Assembly: GCF_000003815.2 (NCBI RefSeq)
Contig: NC_049980.1
Coordinates: forward strand, 8,509,770-8,573,769
Direction: 5' to 3'
From: Branchiostoma floridae
Taxonomy: Eukaryota > Chordata > Leptocardii > Amphioxiformes > Branchiostomatidae
DNA length: 64,000 nt
In this document: positions 10,308 through 22,000 of the stretch, in pieces
Numbering within the stretch: the first letter of the stretch is position 1
Layout: each line of letters opens with the position of its first letter
Program-made: the position numbers and the translations under genes
Notes under the pieces: generated by a model
The model's input: only the letters and a program-made list of their open reading frames with translations
What the model was told of the DNA's origin: nothing
Databases searched by the model: none

Positions 10308-13300
10308 ATGGCTGCCAAAAGTGGGAAGAAATCTGTGCTTTTCGTCTGTCTTGGTAAGTTGTTAAATATCACAATTGCTTCAGTTTCACGTGAATGATTC
10401 AAGTCTCAAAATCAAATGTCAGACTCAGAAATCATCTTATCGTCATACGGCATTAAGTAAGAGGATTTTGATCAGGACATCAAAGACGCTAGGATACTCC
10501 AGTCAATAAGAAAGTTTGGGGCACTATTGCGAATGATCCTGTCAATAAAGATATTTGGGGCACAATTGACAGAATGTTCCTGTCAATAAGAATATTTGGG
10601 ACATTGTTGACAGGACGCTCTTATAATAATCTCATTAAATTTATGACACTTTATGATCCAGTCATCCCTAGCCCTGAGGATAATCCTGTCAATTAGACAT
10701 TTTTTTTGCACAATTGACATGATGTTCCTGGCATGGCAATTATGACAATACCATCCTCATATCATAAACATTACTGATAACGTTGGAGTTGTGTAGTGAT
10801 TGATGAAGAAAATTGTTAGAAAAGTAAGTCTATGAGCATAACAGTTCTATGTGTTCAAACAGGTAATATCTGCAGGTCACCGATAGCAGAGGCTGTTTTC
10901 ACCCACCTGGTGAGGGAGAAGGGTCAACTGGACCAGGTGAATATGCAAATTGCTGGATAGAATATGATTTGGTGTAGATATGTTAGACTTAGAGTCACAG
11001 TAGTTTTCTCCAAGCAGAGGTTGGATCGCAAGGATACTAGTAAGTAGTGGCTGGGATTTTTTACCAGCTAGCTCCCCGCACATCATGGGAATTTTGACAT
11101 GGAAATAAACCCATCACCTATATTTTCGTCATGAAAATGCAATTTGCACCAAAAACACATCACTTCTTACGCTTTTTAGCCATGCCAGTATCAAATGCCA
11201 CTCCGCAGCAGATTACGAGAAATTTGGACTCAAACACGGACCCTCGAGACCCTTTTGTCACATTTTTGTCGCGCACTATCTCGGACCCCTGTCGCGGCTT
11301 TTCATTTGACCTCATCTGTGATCTGTACCATGTTGGATTACAGCATACAGCTTATGTCTGTGTTAAGCACACCAGATTATCACTACTTAAACCATAGGCT
11401 ATAGGCCTCGGAATGATCGGCGAAATGGGGGCGAAATGCGGGTGCCGAACCCGAAGATTGGCGAAAGGCGGGCGCCGAAGGCGGGTTAGGGATAACTCGG
11501 CGCAAAGGATGACGGGAGCGCTTCCGGGTTGGAGGCTCGCGCCCATTGGCCCCCGCTATGGCTCGCGCCCATTGGCCCCCGCTATCTCAACAATAATTCC
11601 GAGGCCTATAGCCCGTGCTTAAACAATGACATGAGGAACTTTGTCCCATGTTTGTTCAATTCTGTACATGTGACAGTGGGAAATCAACAGTGCAGCAACA
11701 ATTGACATGCACGTAGGGAACAGAGCAGACCCAAGGACAAGGGCCTGTCTACAAAAGCATTCAGTGCCGTATGGCCACATCGTGCGGCAGGTACTTGTTT
11801 TATCCTACTCTTTCTAAACATACTAACCTGTGTGTTCTAACAGGTGTTTTATTAACTATGTTGTAGTGGACAGTAGACAGTGCAGCTACTTGCGACTGGA
11901 ATGTGGGGCTCCCACCAGATGAGAGGGGTCAGGCCTGCATGAGGAAGCATGGCGTTTATAAGGAACAGATTGCTAGACAGGTACTTGTACATGTGTAGTG
12001 CCCGGCTTGCAAATATTAAGGGTGGGTACCGGTACAGAAAATTCAGGTACAAGTATGGTCCAGAGTATCAGGTACAGGTATGGACCTGAACCAGGACCAA
12101 ATTATTTGTGGAAACTTTTTGCTACAAAGGATTCTGTTTGGTGAGGGTATCTGACGTCCACTAGTGTAGAAATGTAGTAAAAATGACCACACTACGAAAA
12201 ATATTTGTCTTGTTTTGTCTTGGCTAGTAACATTTTACTTAATTCGTGGACACATGTGCTTGCATGAAGAAATTTCAAGAAGAAATAAGAATGAATAAGA
12301 AAAAAAGAAAGAGATCATTCGAAGACCATTTTCTTGTAAATTATTATAACAAGAGAAATGTCCTTACTTTTCTTAAGCTAAGAAATAATTTCTCAAAAAG
12401 ACTTTTTCCCGTTAGAATTTTCAAGAAATGTAAGTCAAATATTCTTGGTATTCTTGTATGCAGACTGAAATTCTTGCCATTATTTAAGAAAGTACAAGAA
12501 TTTTTCTCTACGCCCTCTTGATTTTCTTATAGTAAGAAAAAAACAAGAACATCAAGATATAAAAACAAGTAGTTACTGTAACAAAAGTCTTGAATGTTCT
12601 TGTTTCACATATTAAGAAACATCGAGAAACTCTATTCTTGCTTTTTGGGGAATGTTCAAGAAAAAACAAGAATTTCGTTCTTACATTTCCTCAGGTATAC
12701 TGCTCAGAAAAACAAGAACATTCAAGATAATTTAAGTACAAGATAAAGTGCAAGGAATTACTGGAATAATAATCTTGAATGTTCTTGTCTTTTGTATCCA
12801 GAAACTTTGATAAACGCATTTTTTTTCGTAAGTGAAGAAAGTATTTCTCATATAACATTAGCCATGTTAGCGTTCACGAGTGTTCTAGAAATCTGGAGGA
12901 TTTGCAAAATCTATCATAATTCTAGGTAATTAAGAACTCAGGTACAAGAGTATGGTCCTTGACTTACTTGACTGAATACTAATAACAAAACAGGAAATTA
13001 CAGAACAAGCTTTGACTAGCATAAGACTCTTGAATGTTCGTGATTGTTGTTTTTATTCAAAATATCTAATAAAAACTAGCACATATAGAAACTTTTCCAT
13101 TGACCTTCTTGGCAGACACTGTTTATCATAATCCATGTGTCTATCAAGATGTAAAGAACAATTAGTTGGAACCAGCATAATTTTTGTCTATTTTCTCAAT
13201 ATCAGATCAGAGTTTAAGAAATTAATTCTATATTTTTCTGGTAATAAGACAACAATTTTGCTAAGGATCATGGGAAATTAATCCCATCATCCTTTGCTGC

Positions 13301-16300
13301 AAATTTCAAATTCTAGACAGTTACAGCTTGCATGCAAACTGCCTCTCCAGGTTTATTTGTCTGATGTGCATTAGATCTTACAAATACAGGGCACAGATAT
13401 GGTAGATTTCTTTAGGACACTTTCCTGTATCGCCTGGGACCCTGTTTACAATGTGGCCTTGCATTTCTAAGCTCCAAAGTGCAACCAAAGCCGAAGTCAA
13501 GCTTGGAACATTATCTATTCAGGTACGTCAGCCATCTTGGTTTTCAAAGTATTTTAATTTCACATTTCTTTGGTTGCATATGCATGATAAGGCGACCAGT
13601 AATTGCAGAATGTAGAAGTGAACACTTGCATGAATTCCTCCAAAACACTAAGACGTAAGTATGATGTTTTTAAGGAAGGAAAAGTATAGAGATGTTGATG
13701 TCCAAAATCCTTATGGGGGAGGGGGGCATTCATCAGGGAATTGCTTGTTCATAAACTGTCTGTGTTCTAGGCGTGGAAACCAGTTGGACCAAAGAGGATG
13801 CCCCCATCTCAACTTTGGAAAAGCTTTCAACAAGAACAAGTGACATGTATTATGATTATGATACCATCATCAACAACATTACAGCAGTAATGGTGCTGTT
13901 TTAGAAGGACAATAATTAAGTTATTAGTATGCTCAGTATCAGGAAAATGGATTTTTATAAGCAAGCATCATATATAGGGCTGGGTACCGGTACAGAAAAT
14001 TCAGGTCCAGGTCCAGAGGATCAGGTCCAGGTCCGGACCTGAACCTGGACCTGATTCATTATGACTCATATCAATGGTCCATTTCACTACAAAGAAATCT
14101 GTTTGGTGGAGTATTAGACTTACACCGGTGTTTTAAAATCCTACAACGCTAACTGCACCTGTACGATTGACTGTAAACCTTGGTAGAAATTACTATAAAC
14201 TCTACTCTACTTCACTCTTGTCATTTTCTTCCAACTGCAAGCGCCAAAACGTGTGAATGCCTGATCAAATAATATGTTAATTTTCTAATCGGTCCAACAT
14301 CCGGTCCACCTAATTTTTTCAGGTCCGGTTTTTCTGGACCAGTCCAATAAGAAAAACCGGTTTTTGTACCGGTACGCTGTACCGATACCCAGCCGTAATC
14401 ATATATAATCTAAATCTGTTGGTATCTGCAATAATGTTGAACATTGACCAGTTCATGATACAAGAACCTCAATCTTACTTTAAGAAATGGTTTCTATGTG
14501 ACTGTGTAGGTGTAAGAAATTCAGTCTTGAACTTATATTTAGCAAGATGTTAATACAAACACTTCAATATCAGCACAGCAAAGTAGTACCCTAGGTCACT
14601 AGGTGTACGAAATTTGGTCTTGGTGTAAGAGTATATTAATCTCAGATGTATAAGAGAATATCTTTAGGCAATAAGAAGTGTGCTTTTGATTTAAGAAAGT
14701 TACTCTTGTTGTAAGAACAATTAAGAAAATATTTCTAGCAATAAGAAGTGTGCTCTTGATGTAAGAAAGCTATTCTTGATATAAGAAATTTAATCTTGGT
14801 ATAAGAACACCAATCTTGAAAGTAAGAAAATATTTCTGGGAATAAGAATTGTGCTCTTGCTGTAAGAAAGTTACTCTTGCCGTAAGAAATTTAGTCTTGG
14901 TATAAGAACACCAATCTTGAAAGTAAGAATATATTACTAGCCAATAAGAATTGTTGTGTTTATGTAAGAAAGTTATTCTTAATACAAGAAATTTAATCTT
15001 GGTGTAAGAACACAAATCTTGAAAGTAAGAAAATATTTCTAGGGAATAAGAATTGTTGTCTTGATGTAAGAAAGTTATTCTTGTTATAAGAAATTTAATC
15101 TTGGTTTTAAGAATGCCAATCTTGAAAATAAGAAAATATTTCTAGGCAATTAGAATTGTGCACTTGTAGTAAGAAAGGTATTCTTGTTGTAAGAATAGCA
15201 GTCTTGGAAATAAGAAATGTATCTAGGCAATAAAGAATTTTACTCTTGATATGAGAAATTTATTCTTTTGTGTGAGAAAATCAATCTTGGAAGTAAGAAA
15301 ATATTTCTAGGCAATAAGAAGTGTGCTCTTGAGGTAAGAAATGTATTCTTGGTGTAAGAACACCAATTTTCAAAGTAAGAATTTTAATTCTTGGTGTGAG
15401 AACACCAATCTTGAAAGTAAGAATTTCAAAATAATTCTAGGCATCAAGAATTGTGCTCTTGAAGTAAGAAAGACAGTCTTGCTGTAAAAGCACCAATCTT
15501 CAAAGTAAGAAAATGTTTCTAGGCAAAAAGACTTTCTGATCTTCATGTGAGAAAAGGATTGTTGAACACAAGGCTTCAAATGACAATATATTAGTGAAAG
15601 AATATAGGCACAAGAACATTTATAAAAAAATCTTACTGTAAGACTGACATTCTAGTTAAACTTTATGAGATACCTGTAAGAAATATAGTCTTGCTTCAAG
15701 AAAATTCAGTAAGTAAAAAATTGCTTAATTTGTGGACAAATCTGTTTTCTTATAGTCCGGAAAAAAATCTTATATGAAGACAAAAATGTCTCTGTACAAG
15801 AAAAAACAAGAAAGAAAGAAAAGGCATTTTTGGTAGTGCATCAACTCTCCTTTACTTCACTCTTGTTATTTTCTTGTAAGCCCCAAAGTTGGTCCCAAAT
15901 CCGGTCCACTGATTTTTTTCAGGTCTGTTTTTTCTGGACTGCTCCAACAAGAAAAAACGTTTTTGTACCAGTAGCCACCCATAGCTTGCATCTATCATAT
16001 TCATAAGCTTGTTTGTTCTCAACCATTAGCAGACGTCATTTTTTCCTTTCAGCCATTCTGTAACACCTGCTGGAACTAAATGATACATCATGTCGCACCA
16101 AATAGCAGTTTGAATCTATACATGTAGATGTCAAGATCCAGTTGCTAGAGTAACTGCTATTTGGTGCATCTTGTTACCTGGATGTGTAGCCTTCAACGAC
16201 GTAATACACGTCACAGCTTACGGAATTGTATTGATGGGAAAAGTATATTATTGAAAGTAAATGGAAATAGTGAAAAACTCAAATGGGTTTGTTAGAGTGG

Positions 16301-17329
16301 GTGAGATGAACTGGTTTACATGTACATGTTCAAGTAAGTGTACTATACCTAAGGTTAGTGTATTGTTCATCTTTTCTGTTCATCATGAATATAACTTGTT
16401 GTGCATGCAGCCTTGGAACCATTCCCAGTATCTCTACAAAACTGGGAGTGCCCAGGTCATTAGCAAATAAATAAATAAATGTCCTGGCATTTTGCGTGGC
16501 TGGTTTCAATGACATCACAGTGCAATGTGATGAAATACTCACATACACATGAAGTAACAAGTTCATCATTGACATGTTATAAATATACATATACATACTA
16601 TACTTTCAGTTGCTGCATTTGACATGCATGTTTTTCTATGTGAAAGGTGACAGAAGAGGATTTCACCAAGTTTCAGTACATCCTTGGTATGGATCATAAC
16701 AACATCAGGTGAAACACTTTGAGCATTGAATGTGAAAGTTTTAAAAATAAAGAGAGTTCCAGATTCTATTCAATTCTTTTGTTGATATTAATGTTTATTT
16801 CAATTTTGCATTGTTATAAACATGTATTGTGTTCAATTCAAGAACACTGGTTGACAAGAATTTTATACCTATAATGTATAAGATTGACTAATAGATGTAG
16901 ATTTTTTTCCATCACTCAGGGTCTTGATTAACTTCATGAACATTGTTTGTAAAACATTTACTTATTTTTCTTCTGTAGCAACTTGAAAAACATGCTGCCT
17001 GCAGGCTCCACAGCAACAGTGAAGCTACTAGGCAGCTATGATCCCCAGGGGAAAGAGGTCATTGAAGACCCTTACTATGTAAGTATCACTTTATGTACAA
17101 TAAACTGTTATCTTCAAGTGTCAGTTTTAGGTGTTTATAGGATTTCTTATTAATATATATCATTCTTTTTCACCCTTTTGACAGTTACAATTTTTGATTA
17201 ACCATGTACCCTTTTTTCACACACATTAAGCTATTGAATGCAATATTTTTGCAGGGAGAAGACTCGGATTTTGAGCGAGTGTATCAGCAGTGTGTACGGT
17301 GCTGCACGGCTTTCCTGGAGACAGTGTAG
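10308..17329 (+). CDS. ACP1: Low-molecular-weight protein tyrosine phosphatase / acid phosphatase 1
   Basis: Cytosolic phosphatase that dephosphorylates phosphotyrosine and small acyl or aryl phosphates. Exons 10308-10353, 10863-10936, one of 11677-11790 or 11867-11980, then 16647-16708, 16979-17078, 17255-17329. The product has 156 residues (human 158). The P-loop VCLGNICRS carries the CX5R nucleophile motif, split by intron 1 inside CLG|N. The general-acid segment EDPYY ends exon 5. The C-terminus is [10 protein letters not shown]. All phases agree. Two adjacent 114-bp exons encode alternative versions of the variable segment (see separate entries). Intron 3 is 4.7 kb and holds the nested repeats at 12019-15983. 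The start exon is head to head with TPMT copy B. Confidence 0.96.
10490..10745. repeat. Tandem hairpin-forming CCTGTCAATAAGAA repeat
   Basis: Units of about 45 bp with TCCTGTCAATAAGAATATTT followed by ACAATTGACAG recur four or five times in ACP1 intron 1. Each unit can pair CTGTCAAT with ATTGACAG. A related array is at 24455-24640. Confidence 0.6.
11399..11611. mobile_element. MITE with CTATAGGCCTCGGAAT ends
   Basis: 16-bp terminal inverted repeats, CTATAGGCCTCGGAAT and ATTCCGAGGCCTATAG, bound a GC-rich core with an internal duplication of about 25 bp (GCTCGCGCCCATTGGCCCCC, twice). The flanks read CTTAAAC on both sides at short distance. In ACP1 intron 2, just upstream of the alternative exons. 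Confidence 0.8.
11677..11790 (+). CDS. ACP1: ACP1 alternative exon 3A
   Basis: A 114-bp exon between acceptor GTGACAG|TGGG and donor CGGCAG|GTACTT, phase 0 at both ends, fully open. It encodes 38 residues starting WEINSAAT and ending [12 protein letters not shown]. This is the same segment as exon 3B and as the human fast-form exon (WRVDSAAT...HGIPMSHVARQ). It is followed after a 76-bp intron by exon 3B. Using both would add 38 residues in the middle of the enzyme, so mutually exclusive use is expected. Confidence 0.9.
11867..11980 (+). CDS. ACP1: ACP1 alternative exon 3B
   Basis: A 114-bp exon, phase 0 at both ends, acceptor TTGTAG|TGGA, donor AGACAG|GTACTT. It encodes 38 residues starting [14 protein letters not shown] and ending EQIARQ. 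The DWNVG word matches the human slow-form exon (VSDWNVGRSPDPR), while 3A is more like the fast-form exon at its C-terminal end, so the gene order fast-like then slow-like may match human. Confidence 0.92.
13976..14397. mobile_element. GGTACCGG MITE, copy 2
   Basis: 422 bp, from AGGGCTGGGTACCGGTACAG to TACCGATACCCAGCCGTA, flanked by the 9-bp duplication ATCATATAT (13967-13975 and 14398-14406). The core carries reiterated CAGGTCCAGGTCCGG. It inserted into the foldback element after that element had inserted into copy 1 of the same family. Confidence 0.93.
14640..15560. repeat. 101-bp degenerate tandem repeat inside the foldback element
   Basis: Units recur at about 101 bp (TGCTCTTG at 14751 and 14852, then equivalents near 14953 and 15054). 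Each unit orders GTGCTCTTG, TAAGAAAG, ATTCTTG, TAAGAAATTTAATCTTGG, TAAGAACACCAATCTTG, AAAGTAAGAAAATATTTCTA. Later units are shorter and more diverged. Confidence 0.85.
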
Positions 17330-19009
17330 AGTCCTGGAACTTCTACTGTACACTCTTCTGTAGCAGAACTGTGGAGAGTATGAAATTTGCATATAATGCT
17401 TAAATGGCAGAAATTTTATCTTGCAAAACTGCAAAGAATTTTATCTATAATTTAGCACTAGTAAATTAACTGTTGCAATCCCCTTGGTGGGATGTTGGTG
17501 CAAATATTCCATCTCTTGTGAAGTGAGATTCATACCTTAAAAGTTAAAAAAGGAATTTGGTTATTGTAGAATCTAAATTTAATGTGATCTTAGAATTCAT
17601 AACCCTGTTCTTTAAAGTTTTAGGGCGCTCGTTTCTGACTTTGTTAGACAAATGAATGTATGAAGTTATGAAATGGTGATTTTATGAAAATCATCATTGG
17701 CAACCTGTCCTTGTATCACGAGCACTGAAACAGTGTTTAAACTAACATTGAAAAATTGAAACGATTATATCAGTTATCAGGCTTATGATGGTATCACTGC
17801 AACTATTGCTATTGGCAATAAAGCTGAAAAAAAGTAGATACTGTATTCAACTGAAGAATGTATTATTGGTATTGACTCTTTATTTCACCACCAAACATAT
17901 ATAATGCTTTATAGCCATAAAAGTAAAAAAATAAATTGAAAATCTCAGTAGTAAGCTTGCCTTAATGATATATAATGCTGACTGCATGTATTATGATTAT
18001 TACACTCAACTCCAAGAAAGTCATATTAGGATCATCCTTTAAGAATAAAGTAAAAGCATGGTTATGCTGAAGGGCACTTTTAGATTGACAAGCTCTGAAA
18101 AAAAAGGATATGTATGATAGTGACCATGTACATGTAACTAAGGCCATGGAAGACCTGCAAAGGTTTCTCACTTGTACTAATTGTTGTCTGCCACATCTTA
18201 AAATCATCCTAAATACTTGCTTTCAAAAGAGTTAAGAATCTTGATCATTTCACATGTAAAACACAGCTTTCCATCTCTGCACCACTATAAAACCACATTA
18301 CACTATTGATTCTCATACACATCTTCTGAACTCTTCCTCAACCCGAACTGGTCAGAAAAATTGCACAATATTGCCACCTACAAGATGTGACACACAAACA
18401 TGCCAAACCTAACATCTTGTTACAGTATCAGCAGAATTCATCTGTTTTATCTGATGTTGTAACAAAAATGTTTCCACCATGTTTCCCATATTGAGGTCAC
18501 AAACATAAGATACATTGTACACAATGGACATTTTATACATATTACATGTAGCTATTAATAGTGTTTAAACTGGCAGCTTCACTCAGAGGGGATAGTGCAT
18601 CTTCTATCTTCAAACCTGAGATGCATGGTCTACGCAACTTGAACATGTAACGGCAAGCTGCTACGTGTAACATGCCTGCAAGGGATGGTCATAATGTACA
18701 GTCTTCAGCCATTATTAAAATCATATCTGTATAGATATAAGATTCGTTATTGCAACAAAACTGCATGCTGTGCGCAGCAACACCCCATATTGTGCATAGT
18801 ATTGAGCTGATCCCACTAATCAGCATGCATACTCATTGTAACATAGAAAAGACCATCCCCTAAAACAAGGGTATTTGCTGTCCATGGATAATACATGTTG
18901 CCACCTTAACTGTTGGAACACATGGAAAAGCCTGCGACACCCCAGACGCTATAAGCGGACGGATAAAGAAGAAGACACATGGAAAAGACAAAGATGTGTC
19001 TATGAAGAA
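17330..19009. other. Convergent 3' UTRs of ACP1 and SH3YL1
   Basis: No further gene is seen. A plus-strand AATAAA at 17817-17822 fits the end of ACP1. A minus-strand AATAAA (TTTATT at 17879-17884) fits a long SH3YL1 3' UTR. These assignments are inference. At 18930-18985 there is a short SINE-like 3' end (CAGACGCTATAAGCGGACGG, AAGAAGAAG). Confidence 0.5.
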
Positions 19010-22000
19010 CTAAGGCCTTGGTAGCTGCACATAATTGGCAGGAAAGATCCCCTTCCTGCCCTTTAACCTCCCTTCCCACCAGTCATTTTGGGTGTGAGTT
19101 CTGGTCAGGACAGTGATCTTGTCTCCCTCTTGGAAGTACAGGTCACAGGGCAGCTCTCCCGCAAAGCTGAACAATGCTGTGACTTCAAATGGGCAGGCCA
19201 GTCTGTCCATGATGATGCTCTGTAGATCTGAAAAATAGTTGTGGTTAGCAAAACAGCAAACACTTACCACTAATTAATGCCCTAGAAAAAAAATTAAGTC
19301 AGGTGCCAATGAGTGTAACTACACTGTGTTCTCTGTCAGAATGTTGTGTTGAAACTACACCAGGCATTTCAACAATAACAAGATAGTCCCTTTGACACTT
19401 TTTCACTACACCTACATGCAAACATCTCATTTCCAGCAAAATCATATTGGCAAATGACATGAAAATCAGCAAATCACCACCAACCTTCTTCACTGGCTGT
19501 ACGCTCCTCCACCAAACTGGTACATCTCCTCGCTGACGTGAATTTGGACCTCGTTTTCCTGGACGGTTTCACATCTGCACAAAAGACTCGATAGTGAGTA
19601 GAAAACAAAAGCATAGTTTGTTTATAAGATGAAGATATGATAATGAATACTCTATTGATGTAGGTTGATTTAGTAAGCCAATTCAAATTTACAGTCTATA
19701 AAACTAGATTGATGCATAACACTATGATAATCAATACAAGCCTATTTGAAAGCATAAAATATTGTTTCACACACCTGAAGTGGAAGAATTCTTCAAGGAC
19801 TTGCTTCTGGAAGATCCAAAACTGAAACTCTAGGGAATCAGAAGAATCCATCAATCATACAAATTACCTAGGAAGGTAGGTACAAAGGATGTGAATCATG
19901 TTACAATTATAGAAGACCATCCAGGCAAATGATTAGCAGTGTTGACAGAATGCATGAACATAGCCAATACTGAGAGTTGCTAACATGAAAGACAATGAAA
20001 AAACACCTTTGGACGGTCAGCTTTTGTAGCTTTCTTCACAGCAGCCTTCTTGGCTGCCTCCACAAGGATCTTCTCTGCAGCTTCATAATGTCTGTGGAGG
20101 ATCTCATACAGAGGGTCCGCCAGTGATGGAGGGTGCACTGTCCCATTCAGGATCTCGTATGCCCGCACATCTCCGCCATAAAACCTGGACAACAGGTATT
20201 CAAACTTTTGTCATTTAAAAAAAAATAGTCACACATACACACAAACACTACCCAAAATATAACCTTCTTGCCGAAGGTAAAAAGAAACACATGAGAAGCA
20301 CTTACAATGTGATAGCAATCATAAAAGACAAGTTCATGCTCTTAAGGCTTCTTTTTTCAAGTCATGCCCATGATAGTTTAGTTTTAGTAGACAACAAATG
20401 CAATTCGGTAGTAACATCACCAAAATGCTGTGAGCCTTTGGATTATCCCACATTTTCTTATACTACCGGGTAGTAGTTGCGCTGCAGCCAAACGATGAGA
20501 TGAGATGAGAGTTGCAAGCAACAAAAACATTCAAAATTTGTTTTTAAACTTACTTTCTATTTGCATCTTTTCTTTCGATGATCCCAGTCCCTTCCAGAGA
20601 TATCCCAGCGAACAGACCTTTGGTTTTGCTGTAGGTGTAAATAGCTGATGGGCTTCTGACAGCAACATCTCCCTCCATATTCCTTCCAAGTGGCCCTGTT
20701 TTGTCAAATTATGTGATCTTTAGAACATGACAGAACATGATATATAATTTCTACGCTATCATAGTTCAAATTCAGAATACATGTAGTATGACAAAAGAGT
20801 AAATAATTTGAGAGTCACACACCTGCTGCAATGGTGAAGTTGCCACCCAATGTAAGGTTACCACCCTTAGAGAAAGCATCTACAGCTGACTGGGTATTCA
20901 GAATAATGACAAAGTCTGTGACCTGAAAGAAAACCAGATACATATATTGTGAAAAGCGTGTGGTTTTTCAATATGAACCTACTACATTTGTAGTACTAAA
21001 TTTAATGAAAGGTTGAGAGAGTAATGATGCATGATGCATGATGCTTACTTCAGCTCCAATTTCAAATCCACCTCCAAGTCCTGCAAGACCCACTGCAGAT
21101 GGTGCTGACCACCCTGTCAACAAAAATGTCCAACAGTTGCCATGGTAACCATAATTAGCATATTGGACAATCGTAGGTCAAGTTTTGTGGCAGAAATTGT
21201 TTTAAATATGTTTTTAAATGTAGTTTCAGTTTTAAATTACATGTCATTATACATGATGGTATTGACAAAACTTCACATTTTGATTGAAAATATCCTATTG
21301 CTGAACATTTCCGTATGGCACCCATGGAGACTACATAATAGGATATGAATACTATTTGTGTCCTACAGCAACTTACGAGACTCAGATATTCTGGCAATGA
21401 CAATGCCACTGCCTCCTCTTGCACTGACAAGGAACCCCGCCTTGAACACAGTCAGGACAGCAAGTCCACGGGCACGGGCCAGGATAGATACTGGGCAAAT
21501 ACAAACATCAACCAAGGAGTATCATAAGAAGGACAAAGGTGAAACGTCAGTTAACCCGATTAGAAAGTAACAACATAGCAAAAGAAGTCAAAGTTAGTAC
21601 ACATGCACCTCTTTTCTTGTATTCATAATTATTCATTATCAAAACAATGGGATTGAATACCAATAAAATTTACATCCATCAGATGTTCTGAAACCATGGT
21701 ATTAGACCCGGTACTAGTTACATGTGCCTTAAGTTTGTAATTAAGTGGTCTTTGTCCAAGCATGTTGTTTAGTGACACCCTTCCCTCTCCCTTAATGTTA
21801 ACATTGTAAGTTGCTAACCTGGTATGATCTTGTCTGGTCCAGTTTTTGCACTTGGTACTGTGAAGTCCCTCAAAATCTTGGCAGCCTTTTTAGCCTCAGA
21901 CTTCAGGCTATGTGGAACTGGAGTGTTCACCACTAGAAATTGGAAACATGTGCAATGCTTACAAGGCATTCTTTTTTCTTCTTCGGTAGCCAACGATAGC

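Larger units (their letters stand above)
12190..15838. mobile_element. Foldback element built from TAAGAA/TTCTTG words
   Basis: Ends CACTACGAAAAAT (12190) and ATTTTTGGTAGTG (to 15838) form terminal inverted repeats that extend imperfectly through TCTTG-rich sequence, including AATTCGTGGACA near 12241 and TTTGTGGACAAA near 15730 in inverted order. Nearly all the interior, apart from the inserted MITE at 13976-14397, consists of AAGAA, TTCTTG and CAAGAA words in both orientations. In the left half there are repeated local hairpins such as CAAGAACATTCAAGAT with ATCTTGAATGTTCTTG (12712-12795). No coding capacity is seen. Superfamily unknown. Confidence 0.72.
12019..15983. mobile_element. GGTACCGG MITE, copy 1, split by a 3.6-kb insertion
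   Basis: The left part, 12019-12189, starts AGGGTGGGTACCGGTACAG and continues like copies 2 and 3. The right part, 15839-15983, continues the same consensus (CTTTACTTCACTCTTGTTATT, then CCGGTCCAC) and ends GCCACCCATA. The foldback element 12190-15838 lies between. It is more diverged than the other two copies, hence oldest. Confidence 0.78.

Noticed and set aside
12246-12521. 91-residue Lys/Phe-rich frame
   Set aside because: Built from AAGAA words of the foldback element.
14640-15560. Cluster of heat shock elements in the TTCTTG/TAAGAA array
   Set aside because: The words do not keep the nTTCnnGAAn spacing; TTC and GAA are mostly 5 or more bases apart, so they look like a by-product of the repeat.
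14770-15579. Minus-strand small frames (e.g. 14770-15015) with repeated peptides
   Set aside because: Translation of the 101-bp satellite; no family similarity.
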